From: Blastopirellula sp.
GTDB taxonomy: Bacteria; Planctomycetota; Planctomycetia; Pirellulales; Pirellulaceae
NCBI GenBank assembly: GCA_002733575.1
Contig: NVWB01000014.1
Location: forward strand, 1 to 59,919
Length of the DNA stretch: 59,919 nt
Reading direction: 5' to 3'
Part shown: positions 15,650-24,239 of the stretch, piece by piece
Numbering within the stretch: position 1 is the first letter of the stretch
Layout of the letters: every line of letters starts with the position of its first letter
The notes under the pieces: model-generated
Told to the model about the DNA's origin: nothing
Seen by the model: the letters and a program-made list of their open reading frames with translations, nothing else
The model's database searches: none
Made by a program: the position numbers and the translations under genes

Positions 15650-17278
15650 CTAGATGCTGCTCAGGTTTCCCAGTGGTTGAGTCACAGGTTGAGAATAACG
15701 CATGGAATCAAATCTTGGCGCGTAGCTCGATATTGCCAGCAAATCCATACTTAATTCTTGAATCCTGGTTGCCACTGGCACTAAACAGTGCAGATCTCTG
15801 GTGGTTTCAATTTCTGAATCACCAGGTGAATCGAGGTTACGAATTTGGCCAATCAACTGGTTGGTAATCTCAGAAAGTTTGTCTTTTACCCCAGATTGAA
15901 TTTCTGAGTGGTCCAGCAGATTGTTCTCACGAAAGATATCGCACAATTCTCCCCAGTTGCCAAACCAGCGAAGTGCGGTTCCACGGCTGACCACGCCAAC
16001 TGGTATGTCATCTTTGACAATGATTACCCGGCGGATACTCGAACGGCAAAGAAAATCATGAATCACTTTGGCAGGTGTGTCTTCGTTATAGGTGATGACT
16101 TTTTTCGTCATCACTGACGAAAGCGGAGCTTCCCATGAATTCTCTTTCATGGGGCCAAGCAGCACATCTTTCTCAGAGACGATCCCAACTAAGACCCCCT
16201 CATCATTCACGACGGGGGCAGAGTTAATTCGCAGTTGTAACAGCAGTTGGGCTGCCGTGGCAATCGACTGAGTCTCTTTCAAACTCATGAAGGCACCTGA
16301 CATAATATCGGTTGCCAACATGGTTCGCATGGGATTTGTCGATCTCTCGTGTGACAAATCTGTGCCATCGGCCGATATCCCAAGCTGGCCAAATTGAATA
16401 ACACGATTGCGGCCCATATTCTTTGCAACTCGCAAAGCTTCATCCGCACAGTCAAGCATTTTTGCTAAGGACAAACTGCTTTGATCAATCTGAACGATTC
16501 CTGCACTCAACGAGATGGATCGCTGGCCTGACTTGCCTTCGACGATTAGTTCGGAGACTTTTTTTCGTATTTTTTCAACCCAACTCGCGGCATCTTTCTC
16601 TATTGTCTGTGGCAACAGAGCACAGAATTCATCGCCTCCTTGCCGACAAATAATATCAGACTTACGCGAATTGTTTTTCAGAATGGCAGCGATTTGCATC
16701 AAAAGCTGGTCACCTGCTTGGTGTCCGTACTCATCATTGATTGTCTTAAAGTGGTCAATATCAAAAGTTACATAGCTGACCATGTGTCGATACCGAATGG
16801 CCCGATCTCTTTCGGCGTCTAGCTGTTTGTAGAAATTTCTGCGATTCGCTAATCCTGTTAAGGGATCGGTCATGGCTTGCGATTGCAGTTGTTGTTCACG
16901 GGCAATTTTAGCACTGGCAATTTTTAATCTTGCCGAGAGTTCAACCAAACCAAAAGGCTTCGCGATAAAGTCATTGGCGCCTGCACTCAATGCAGAATCT
17001 AATTCCGAAACCTCAGCAAAATCGCTCAAATAGATTGCGTGCGAATTTCTGGATAAACCAGTCTGGTGAACTTTCGCACAAAACTCTAGACCTGACTTAT
17101 CTTGAACCGATTGATCGATCAACAAAATCTCAGGCTGCTCGTCCATCATCTGAAGCAATGCGGATTCGTAGCTTGATTGGTGAGTAACAAGATACCCCCA
17201 AGCTTCAAGCTGTCGTATAATCTCAACTTGGTCGTCTAGCTCACTAGCGACTAATAAAATTGAAATTGGATTGCTCAC
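15650..17278 (-). CDS. Receiver-GGDEF-CBS diguanylate cyclase
   Basis: Expected to make cyclic di-GMP in the cytoplasm. Three parts are visible. (1) Receiver domain, residues 1-122, with phospho-acceptor Asp55 (ILLIDQ) and conserved Lys107 (IAKPF); the usual acidic pair near the N-terminus is replaced by Ala-Ser (LLVASELDD), so Mg binding may be altered. (2) GGDEF domain, about 135-300: DPLTGLANRR, FDIDHFKTINDEYGH, and the intact active site GGDEF at 214-218. RKSD lies five residues upstream of GGDEF, matching the allosteric I-site (RxxD). (3) A CBS pair, about 322-440 (DIMSGAFMSLKE, APVVNDEGVLVGIVSEKDV, RRVIIVKDDIPVGVVSRG), which usually binds adenine nucleotides. A short C-terminal helical tail follows. 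Starts at GTG 17278. The CBS part could couple c-di-GMP output to energy state; that is inference. Confidence 0.95.
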   Translation of the reverse strand: MSNPISILLVASELDDQVEIIRQLEAWGYLVTHQSSYESALLQMMDEQPEILLIDQSVQDKSGLEFCAKVHQTGLSRNSHAIYLSDFAEVSELDSALSAGANDFIAKPFGLVELSARLKIASAKIAREQQLQSQAMTDPLTGLANRRNFYKQLDAERDRAIRYRHMVSYVTFDIDHFKTINDEYGHQAGDQLLMQIAAILKNNSRKSDIICRQGGDEFCALLPQTIEKDAASWVEKIRKKVSELIVEGKSGQRSISLSAGIVQIDQSSLSLAKMLDCADEALRVAKNMGRNRVIQFGQLGISADGTDLSHERSTNPMRTMLATDIMSGAFMSLKETQSIATAAQLLLQLRINSAPVVNDEGVLVGIVSEKDVLLGPMKENSWEAPLSSVMTKKVITYNEDTPAKVIHDFLCRSSIRRVIIVKDDIPVGVVSRGTALRWFGNWGELCDIFRENNLLDHSEIQSGVKDKLSEITNQLIGQIRNLDSPGDSEIETTRDLHCLVPVATRIQELSMDLLAISSYAPRFDSMRYSQPVTQPLGNLSSI

Positions 17279-17562
17279 GTTACTTTCTTTCTACATAATA
17301 GACCAAGAGCCCATCCCCGGATGCGGTGTACCGCACTTCCTTGAAAACATAGCTCTGTAGTAAGTAGAGTCAAAGCAATGACTGCTCAGAACCAAGAGAT
17401 TCCTAGATATTTTAGTAGAAAAAATGATCTAAACCAATAGGCCACTAACTATATGTAATTACAGGTATTTAGTTCACGCACTTGTTTAAGATTACGTTTA
17501 CTCAACAATACGTTCTAGATGAAGATTTCATCCTGTTGACCCTCACCCTGTGACGCAAAAGC

Positions 17563-18225
17563 ATGGACGATCAAGAAGACAACGATTATTCAGAGATCGA
17601 GACCAAAAATCCACGCGAGATCTCTGAGAGTTTTGTACAAACCGCAGTGATATTTGAAGGACTTCTGGTCGTCGTGGCCATTTTTCTGGGTTGGGCATCA
17701 GAGACCACAGTCTGGGTTAGCGCTAGTAGTGAAACAGCCAGCCTGTTTGAGATTGCCAAGGCGATGGGCTGGGGAGTTCTCGCCACCCTACCCATGATTG
17801 TGCTCTTACATTTCTTAGAGCATGAGGAAAACAATCTCTTCACCGATTTACGTCAACTCATGCAGTCGCAAATTGTGCCACTGTTTTGCAAAGCTTCCGT
17901 TTGGGAACTGGCAGTCGTAGCACTTGCCGCAGGTGTTGGAGAAGAGGCTTTATTTCGAGGGATGTTGCAATCATGGTTCATCACATCGATCGGCTCAGCT
18001 TATAGCCCGTTGATCGGAATACTGCTGGCATCCATTCTGTTTGGATTAGTCCACTATGTCACAACGGAATATGCCATCTTGGCCGCAGTCATGGGCCTCT
18101 ATTTTGGCTTGTTGTTTTGGAGGACAGAAGATTTAATTGTGCCCATTACCGTCCATTTTTTGTACGACTGGTACGCCATGGTGTATCTAAGAAACAAGCA
18201 CAATCGCAATCAAAACCAAGGCTAA
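17563..18225 (+). CDS. CPBP-family intramembrane protease
   Basis: 220 residues with about six hydrophobic segments. The CPBP (Abi, Rce1-like) motifs are all present: GVGEEALFRGML (EExxxR at 127-132), FGLVHYVTTEY (His164), and ITVHFLYDW (His198), the expected glutamate/histidine catalytic set within the membrane. Bacterial members cleave substrates in the membrane or take part in peptide maturation and immunity; the substrate here is unknown. The acidic N-terminus (MDDQEDNDYSEIE) should be cytoplasmic. The stop codon overlaps the stop of the converging phosphodiesterase gene (shared bases 18222-18225). Confidence 0.9.
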   Translation: MDDQEDNDYSEIETKNPREISESFVQTAVIFEGLLVVVAIFLGWASETTVWVSASSETASLFEIAKAMGWGVLATLPMIVLLHFLEHEENNLFTDLRQLMQSQIVPLFCKASVWELAVVALAAGVGEEALFRGMLQSWFITSIGSAYSPLIGILLASILFGLVHYVTTEYAILAAVMGLYFGLLFWRTEDLIVPITVHFLYDWYAMVYLRNKHNRNQNQG

Positions 18226-19034
18226 TCAATCCAACTACGCAACGCGCCTGGTTTATCGGTAATGATTCCATCAATTCCGATGCTGGTTAAATGATTCGCA
18301 GTTTTTTGGTCATTCACGGTATAGACCCACATCGTGCGGTCATTCTTATGAACCAAATCAATCATCTGCTGGGAAACATCTTTATGATTCCAAGCAAAGC
18401 CAGAGACAATTGATTTCATGCTATCGATTCGTTTTTGATCGAGTTCTTTACTTCCCAGCGCCACTAAGACAACACTTGAATTTTCGTTTCGGCAATCTTT
18501 CAGAAAACTCCAATTAAACGATTGTACTACAACCTTGTCCACAAGACCAAGTTTCTTCAATAGTGCGATTAACGTTTTTGCATCGCCTTGTTTGTGTTCA
18601 ATTAATGTGACGCTCCCCTTTTGGATTTCATGCAAAGCTTGCTCCAAGGTCGGCAAGATGGCTCCCTTAAACTTCGCGTCAAACCAGCTACCGGCATCGA
18701 GAGTTTTTAGCTGACTGGCACTCACGGAATCAATCGCAATTTTCTTTCCGTTCAATTTCTTAGCAGCATCGGTCGTTCGATCTAAAGTCTTATCATGCAG
18801 CACTACCGGCAGGCCATCTTGGCTGTGGTAATAGTCGAGCTCCACCAGATCGGCCTTCTGCTGAACTGCGATACGAAACGCTGGCAAGGTATTTTCTGGC
18901 GCTTCACTACTGGCCCCGCGGTGCCCTATCACCAAGGTCGATTCCGATTGCAGCAAAGAATTCAGACTCGATTGGGCCATGACAATCTCCTGTGAAAACA
19001 GCAAGACAAGGCTAACCAGAAGAAGATGTTTCAT
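18222..19034 (-). CDS. Secreted glycerophosphodiester phosphodiesterase
   Basis: Hydrolyses glycerophosphodiesters to glycerol-3-phosphate and an alcohol; the signal peptide (MKHLLLVSLVLLFSQEIVMA) puts it outside the cytoplasmic membrane. Domain motifs: VIGHRGASSEAPENTLPAF with catalytic His38 and Arg39, LVELDYYHSQDGLPVVLHDKTLDRTTD with the metal ligands Glu/Asp and the second His, LIEHK, VVVQSFNW, MWVYTVND, and GIDGIITDKPG at the end. 270 residues from the ATG at 19034, close to the family norm. Longer starts exist in frame but place extra residues before the signal peptide. It probably helps recover phosphate from lipids or teichoic-like debris. Confidence 0.93.
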   Translation of the reverse strand: MKHLLLVSLVLLFSQEIVMAQSSLNSLLQSESTLVIGHRGASSEAPENTLPAFRIAVQQKADLVELDYYHSQDGLPVVLHDKTLDRTTDAAKKLNGKKIAIDSVSASQLKTLDAGSWFDAKFKGAILPTLEQALHEIQKGSVTLIEHKQGDAKTLIALLKKLGLVDKVVVQSFNWSFLKDCRNENSSVVLVALGSKELDQKRIDSMKSIVSGFAWNHKDVSQQMIDLVHKNDRTMWVYTVNDQKTANHLTSIGIDGIITDKPGALRSWID

Positions 19035-19112
19035 AACAGGCATTCGATCATCCGCATTGAATAAGAAAAAAGGGAAAGGATAAAGCGTAAACGAGCCAAG
19101 TTCTAAACTACA

Positions 19113-19150
19113 CGAAAAAACCGCTTCAAGCGAATCTCTCAAAGCGGTTT
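19113..19150 (-). terminator. Rho-independent terminator after frr
   Basis: AAACCGCTT (19118-19126) and AAGCGGTTT (19142-19150) form the stem, and on the minus strand the stem is followed by T residues. It lies 35 bases after the frr stop. Confidence 0.85.
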
Positions 19151-19184
19151 CATATAGATTTAACGAAATAAATGGCAAGCGAAA

Positions 19185-19745
19185 TTAGCCATCCATGACT
19201 TCTTTATCGCGTTTTTTGGCCATCTCGTTGACTTTGCCTTCAAACTTTTTAGTCAACTCTTGCACAGTATCTTTGATGTCATCTCGAACATCTTCGCCAA
19301 TCTCTTTGGCCTTTTGAGCAGTCTCTGCCGCTTTGTTTGCGTCACGGCGAACATTTCGAATCGAGATTCTCGCTTCTTCCGAAAGCTCCTTGATTCGAGC
19401 CCCTAGCTTCTTTCGTACTTCCGTTGACAAAGGAGGAATGTTCAGTCGGATAACACGGCCATCGCTTTGCGGAGCCAAGCCCAAGTCCGAAGCGACAATC
19501 GCCTTTTCGATATCCTTGAGAGAACCTGCATCGTAAGGGCGAATCAACAACTGTGTAGGTTCTGGCACACTGACCGAACCAAGTTGTTTGATAGGCTGCA
19601 ACGACCCATACACTTCAACTCGTAGCGAATCGACTAAACCAGGGTTGGCCCGGCCAGTACGAATGCCTGATAAATTCTTTTTAAGAACATCAACCGCTTT
19701 TTCCATTCGCTCTTCGGCGTTGGTATTGATTTCTTCAGCACTCAT
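19185..19745 (-). CDS. frr: Ribosome recycling factor
   Basis: Releases ribosomes from mRNA after termination together with EF-G. 186 residues, the standard length. Motifs across the family: LKKNLSGIRTGRANPGLVDSLRVEVYG (domain I helix and hinge), SVPEPTQLLIRPYD, IRLNIPPLSTEVRKKLGARIKELSEEARISIRNVRRDANK, and the final coiled helix. pyrH lies upstream on the same strand, the usual order, but separated by 224 bases that hold a long hairpin. The terminator at 19113-19150 closes the unit. Confidence 0.97.
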   Translation of the reverse strand: MSAEEINTNAEERMEKAVDVLKKNLSGIRTGRANPGLVDSLRVEVYGSLQPIKQLGSVSVPEPTQLLIRPYDAGSLKDIEKAIVASDLGLAPQSDGRVIRLNIPPLSTEVRKKLGARIKELSEEARISIRNVRRDANKAAETAQKAKEIGEDVRDDIKDTVQELTKKFEGKVNEMAKKRDKEVMDG

Positions 19746-19882
19746 GATATTCGTTCCATTCTGTATGAGATGAACAAAAGGTGTAGGGTATGCCTGAATT
19801 GCACCTGTGGATTAATTCGTTAGTCGTTATTAGATATAGGGTAACGAAGCAAAACGCCTGTGAACAGCCTAGAAAATCGATG

Positions 19883-19960
19883 AATCGTAGGTCAGGCTGT
19901 GCCTGACGATGCTGTGAAACCTTTTTTCAAACTCTGTCAGGCACAGCCTGACCTACGATT
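19883..19960. repeat. Long inverted repeat between pyrH and frr
   Basis: Perfect 25-base arms at 19883-19907 and 19936-19960, separated by 28 bases. Each arm itself contains the palindrome GTCAGGC-tgt-GCCTGAC (or its complement). Extragenic palindromes with this TCAGGC core are a known type in many genomes. Its place between two co-directed essential genes means it could stabilise or attenuate the transcript. Confidence 0.9.
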
Positions 19961-19969
19961 AATCTGAAC

Positions 19970-20725
19970 TTACCCGACTTTCTCGGATGAAATCAGGGTT
20001 CCAATTTGTTCGCCTTGGATGACTCTCTGAATATTTCCGTCAACTTTGAAATTGAAAATTCTGATTTTCATATCATGTTCACGGCAATGACTAATGGCGG
20101 TCGAATCCATCACTCGTAAGTTCTGAGCAATCACGGTCTCAAAATCTAGTTGTGGATAGAAAACCGCATGAGGGTTCTTCTCAGGGTCTTCGCTGTAAAC
20201 TCCATCAACACGAGTCGCCTTCATCAAGATATCGGCTTCCAGCTCAAGAGCCCTCTGAGCAGCAGCGGTATCAGTGGTCACAAAAGGGCTGCCTGTGCCT
20301 GCGGCCAGAATGACAATTCGCTTCTTCTCAAGATGGCGTTTTGCTTTGCGGCGAATATAGGGCTCTGCGACTCCATCCATTTTGATCGCGGTCATCAACC
20401 GAGTTTCGCAACCAAGTGATTCCAGTGCGTCTTGCAAAGCGAGTCCGTTGATCACTGTGGCCAACATTCCCATGTAATGGGCCGTGGCTTCTTGAATCGT
20501 GCCGCTTTCACTCGAAAACTGAGCGCCGCGAAGGATATTGCCGCCGCCAATCACAACTGCGATCTCACAACCCAATTGCTGGGCCTGATGAATTTGCTTG
20601 GCAAAGTGAACGACTTCATCCATGCTAATCCCCCGTTCGCCTGCATGCGTAAGACTTTCGCCTGAAAGCTTCAAGATAATCCGCTTATAAACGGCACCCT
20701 CAGTTGTTTTATCATCAGATGACAT
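19970..20725 (-). CDS. pyrH: UMP kinase
   Basis: Phosphorylates UMP to UDP in pyrimidine nucleotide synthesis. 251 residues of the amino-acid kinase fold: ILKLSGESL near the start, [12 protein letters not shown] (phosphate-binding glycine-rich loop), [57 protein letters not shown] (uridylate and ATP sites), and the final [12 protein letters not shown]. Bacterial UMP kinases are typically 235-250 residues. The usual upstream partners rpsB and tsf are not here; about 590 bases without a gene precede it, so it likely has its own promoter. Confidence 0.97.
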   Translation of the reverse strand: MSSDDKTTEGAVYKRIILKLSGESLTHAGERGISMDEVVHFAKQIHQAQQLGCEIAVVIGGGNILRGAQFSSESGTIQEATAHYMGMLATVINGLALQDALESLGCETRLMTAIKMDGVAEPYIRRKAKRHLEKKRIVILAAGTGSPFVTTDTAAAQRALELEADILMKATRVDGVYSEDPEKNPHAVFYPQLDFETVIAQNLRVMDSTAISHCREHDMKIRIFNFKVDGNIQRVIQGEQIGTLISSEKVG

Positions 20726-21318
20726 TTGCCAAATATCCTTTAAAGTTGAGTAAGATCAACGTGTTGAGACAAGCATTCCCTATAGTAAACAGAATCAACA
20801 TCGAAGCCGATTGTATCCGATCCTCGTTCAATTCGACAGTTGGCTATAGTACAAAAATGAAATCGGCTACATTTAGTCGGCGGAATGAAAATGGGTGCGT
20901 CTCGAAGGTTGTAGGATTTGGGCAGTTGAAAAACCGTACCGAAACCCTGCAAGACGAAAATTGGCCCATGAGTAAAAGAAACACGAATCGAGAGATGCCT
21001 GTCAAGAAGGTAGCCGTATCGCCATTGGTGCCATGCCCTCGCGGTTTTGCGTGGGCATGTTTTTGAAGTATTTGTAGGTTGACTGCTCGCCAGCCGACTT
21101 TAGAAGTGCAGGAAATATATCTCACGCAAAGACGCCAAGTCGCAAAGAAGGAAGAAAAGGGGATGGGCAATTTTTCGGAGATGAGTGGCCGATTATGAAT
21201 GACACCACACAATCAGATGGATGGCGGCCAAGCGTTTGTGCTTTGATTGAACGGGTTTGCCGTGGACGATATAATCGATTGGAGGCTGTTTTGTTTTAGA
21301 CCATCCAACCTACATCCG
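20726..21318. other. Intergenic region upstream of pyrH, with repeats
   Basis: No convincing gene. It contains a stretch TCTCACGCAAAGACGCCAAG near 21119, resembling sequence at 31812, and the left arm of an inverted repeat (21202-21307) whose partner lies beyond the next gene. The pyrH promoter should be in the 20730-20900 part. Confidence 0.6.
21202..21307. repeat. Left arm of ~100-base inverted repeat framing a gene
   Basis: ACACCACACAATCAGATGGA through AGACCATCCA. The reverse complement of 22467-22562 matches along its length, with the best identity at the two ends (for example GGCCAAGCGTTTG and AGACCATCCA). The arms enclose the gene at 21319-22281. Confidence 0.8.
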
Positions 21319-22281
21319 CTAGTAAACCCTAAATAATGCAACCAAAATTACACCGCTTATGATCGCAAGCCACGGGCCAAGTAAATCAATACGACGTGGT
21401 TGCGAAGCAAGTCCCGCAGCCGATATCAGTAAAGTGATGGGAATAAGGAGAAACGCTATCGGATAAGTAAGCCTACAGAATTGAGCACCGATTTGATCAA
21501 TAGTTCCACCAAACGCATTAAAGAAGATGCCTAAGGTAAATACAAGAGAGTTTGCAACAACTAATAAAGCACCGATATTTTTCAAAAAGAAACCGCTGCC
21601 AGCATCAGGTTGCTCTTCTTTTGTTGTAGCAGGACTCCGCCATCGATAAACCACCCATCGTTTAAGAATCCAAACAGGAATAGCATACACTAAAGCAAAA
21701 TAAGCGAAGTAGATCACATTGAGATTCCAGCCAGTAATCTTGCCGGTTTGCAGCGAAAAAGTGAATGACCGCATGCCAAATGTCGTTATATATAACTCAT
21801 CTTCCTGACGGCTGATGTTTTGACCTCGGCGTTGAGTTCCATGGATCGCTGTCCAAACGATTCGAACTGGAAAGTCCAGAATGTTTAAACGCCATGAAGG
21901 CAGTTCCGAAACGCGATATGCGGCAAGTTGACCATTTGCATCCCAAAATTCTAAGCCATCAAAAACGCGATGGTCTGCCGGAGACCCTGTCTGATGAACC
22001 CATGTTGGACCTGCGATTGATAACCCATTATTTGAGACAAACAGGCAGCCATCTGATTCATCCTGCCTATAGGGCCAAAAGCTATCGCATTGATTCGACC
22101 AGAGTGGAGTATTGGGTGAACTTGCCGCGTAAACGGTGTGATGATCGGTTAAGGGATTGAATTCGATGAAGAACTCAGAGTTGGGTGAATTGCGTTTATG
22201 AGCTTCAGGGCGTATTGGACTGTACGCAAATATTGAGCTAGGAAAAATCACGAAAAATGCTAAGGCGAAGAAGTTACGCAT
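21319..22281 (-). CDS. Membrane protein of unknown function
   Basis: 320 residues: signal peptide ([19 protein letters not shown]), an outer beta-rich part of about 170 residues ([42 protein letters not shown]), then four transmembrane segments (about 190-210, 230-258, 266-292, 300-318). I recognise no named family. It is enclosed by inverted repeats of about 100 bases (21202-21307 and 22467-22562), with the stop codon only 12 bases from the left arm, so it may have moved as a unit. Single-gene transcription is likely, as neighbours are far away. Confidence 0.8.
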   Translation of the reverse strand: MRNFFALAFFVIFPSSIFAYSPIRPEAHKRNSPNSEFFIEFNPLTDHHTVYAASSPNTPLWSNQCDSFWPYRQDESDGCLFVSNNGLSIAGPTWVHQTGSPADHRVFDGLEFWDANGQLAAYRVSELPSWRLNILDFPVRIVWTAIHGTQRRGQNISRQEDELYITTFGMRSFTFSLQTGKITGWNLNVIYFAYFALVYAIPVWILKRWVVYRWRSPATTKEEQPDAGSGFFLKNIGALLVVANSLVFTLGIFFNAFGGTIDQIGAQFCRLTYPIAFLLIPITLLISAAGLASQPRRIDLLGPWLAIISGVILVALFRVY

Positions 22282-22714
22282 TGGTTATTGCCATCAGTGT
22301 GAAAAGTACAGCAGTTGCCTTAGTAACATTGCAAGTATCAGACCTCCGAATATCCTTAACTGTCCCCAAATTCTAGTCGTCCAATACAACAACGTCAATT
22401 AAATTGCATCGCAATTTAACGATATCAGATTTAGAATGATTGTACGAATGTTTTAGTTAAGCAGAATGGATGGTCTACTCCCAAAATTCTCCAGCCGATG
22501 ATTATGCTAACGACCAATCGAAACGCAAACGCTTGGCCACCATCTATCTGATTGTGTGGTGTCGATCAGAAAAAGATTACATATCGCCAGGTGACACGGG
22601 TGAAATTTAATGCAACCAAGCGACCTTTTTGGGTGCTACGGGCGAATAAACTAGTGGAAGGATGCGCACAACGAAGGTCGCTGGACTAGCATACCTAGAA
22701 CGATCCACAGTCGA
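22282..22714. other. Intergenic region with right inverted-repeat arm
   Basis: Contains the right arm (22467-22562) and otherwise nothing recognisable. The word GGATGGTCTAC near 22468 also occurs, slightly changed, at about 12387-12397. Confidence 0.6.
22467..22562. repeat. Right arm of ~100-base inverted repeat framing a gene
   Basis: TGGATGGTCTACTCC through GATTGTGTGGTGT, the inverted partner of 21202-21307. Confidence 0.8.
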
Positions 22715-23980
22715 TTAGATAGTCAGTAATGGAATTTGGGCTCCACCGCCTGCGCGGATTTTCAGGTTGAACAGTTCTAGCAACAGGTTAAAAGTTCTCT
22801 TGGAATCGATGTCGGCGTCATCGATATAGAACCAGTGGCCACGGTATTGGATTGAGACTGCCGCGTGCAATGGCGGCAGTTTGCCAGAGTGAACTTGAAA
22901 AAGTTCGTGGAATATTTCTTGCCAGTCGAATGGACAGCCAGTTGCCGGGTCAATCGTCTCACGGACAAAACCTTTTTCTATATGAGAGCGTGGTACTTCA
23001 ATGGGTTGAGAGAGAAAATACATCACCTCCTTTAGAGACCGCATGCTGATGATCAACTCATCACGTTGATTCAGTTCTTCATTAGAAGGATCACGACGAT
23101 TATTGGGAACCAATAACTGACCTTCGATATCAGATTTCAGCCAAAACTCTTTAAGGCTAGGGTCCAGTTCGAGAATCGTACATATCTCGTTCACATCAAA
23201 GTCATTGGCTGCATAATTTGCGAATCGAAGAACCTTTTCCTGAGACTTCTGTTCATTTTTCCAAAGCGTGGCCATGGTTCCGTCTTCAGAAACTCGAAAA
23301 CGATAGCCCTTTTCAGCCGCAAGCAATTGGGCTTCACCATTAATTAGTTTAAGTGGAATTGGGTCGCTGACTTGGATGGGGGCATCGATCATTGTTTTAT
23401 GCGTGACTTCAAGCGAATGGTCCGCTACTTGCAATGCTCGCATCCTTTTTGTGAAGTAGAGAAACTCTTCGAAGACCGGCTTGTAGGTTGGTGTTGGTCC
23501 TCCTGCTGATGTCGCATTTTCTACATCGTTGATGTTGTGTACTACCAACATCAGAAGACGATCAATTCGCCAGCCTTTAGAGGAGAGCAGTTCAAGAGTT
23601 TCATTTTGTATCGGTGACAATAACCGCTGATTAAATTCCTGACCCTGTTCTGGGGTGTACACAATGGTCGGTTTACTTTGCATGCCCATATCAAAGAATT
23701 TGGAATTCGGCGCTGGTCCATTCCCAAAGCTACCCCCTAGACCGATATCATAGGTGTATTGACCTGTAATACTGGGAACTCGCATGAACTCCACGCTCTG
23801 GTCGTAACGCATCCGTACCAGATTCAGCAAGAACTCCTCTTGAGCCGTTTCTTGAATGGCACGATTATAAAACGTCCGGCTGTTTTTCAGACTGCTTGGG
23901 CCTAGTACGCACCCCGAAAGACACAATGTCAGCGCTATAAGAACACTAAACATTAAAATGTAGAGGCGATGTCGGTGCAT
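22715..23980 (-). CDS. Lipoprotein of unknown function
   Basis: 421 residues. The start is a lipoprotein signal: LIALTLCLSGC with the lipobox L-S-G-C and Cys at residue 24, so it should be lipid-anchored in the envelope. The next part (SRTFYNRAIQETAQEEFLLNLVRMRYDQSVEFMRVPSITGQYTY) resembles a group of uncharacterised bacterial lipoproteins with a conserved LLNLVRxRY segment and a beta-rich continuation. No catalytic motif is visible. A near-terminal segment (HAAVSIQYRGHWFYIDDADIDSKRTFNLLLELFNLK) is well conserved in such proteins as far as I recall. It diverges from the channel gene downstream; the shared 259-base gap must hold both promoters. Confidence 0.85.
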   Translation of the reverse strand: MHRHRLYILMFSVLIALTLCLSGCVLGPSSLKNSRTFYNRAIQETAQEEFLLNLVRMRYDQSVEFMRVPSITGQYTYDIGLGGSFGNGPAPNSKFFDMGMQSKPTIVYTPEQGQEFNQRLLSPIQNETLELLSSKGWRIDRLLMLVVHNINDVENATSAGGPTPTYKPVFEEFLYFTKRMRALQVADHSLEVTHKTMIDAPIQVSDPIPLKLINGEAQLLAAEKGYRFRVSEDGTMATLWKNEQKSQEKVLRFANYAANDFDVNEICTILELDPSLKEFWLKSDIEGQLLVPNNRRDPSNEELNQRDELIISMRSLKEVMYFLSQPIEVPRSHIEKGFVRETIDPATGCPFDWQEIFHELFQVHSGKLPPLHAAVSIQYRGHWFYIDDADIDSKRTFNLLLELFNLKIRAGGGAQIPLLTI

Positions 23981-24239
23981 TGGGTTTCTTTGCTTGTGTT
24001 GATACGGACTTATCTATTAAGTCTTTTTCGGTCATATAATCGGAATACTTTGCCAAATCCTCACAATCGGGTGCCCACTATCGAGTGAAATTAAATTAAT
24101 TTTAAGAATTATTTACTTGCGCCAGTAAATATGGGTAGAATAGGTTGACTGTAAATATGGCTGTAGATGGAGAATAGTCTCACGTTTCTCATCATCGTCC
24201 ATAAGATTTTTCTCCCTGTGCACCTAGTTTGAGCTCACT

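Noticed and set aside
20704..21212. Overlapping open frames on both strands upstream of pyrH
   Set aside because: No ribosome site, no recognisable protein features, and repeat sequence lies inside them.
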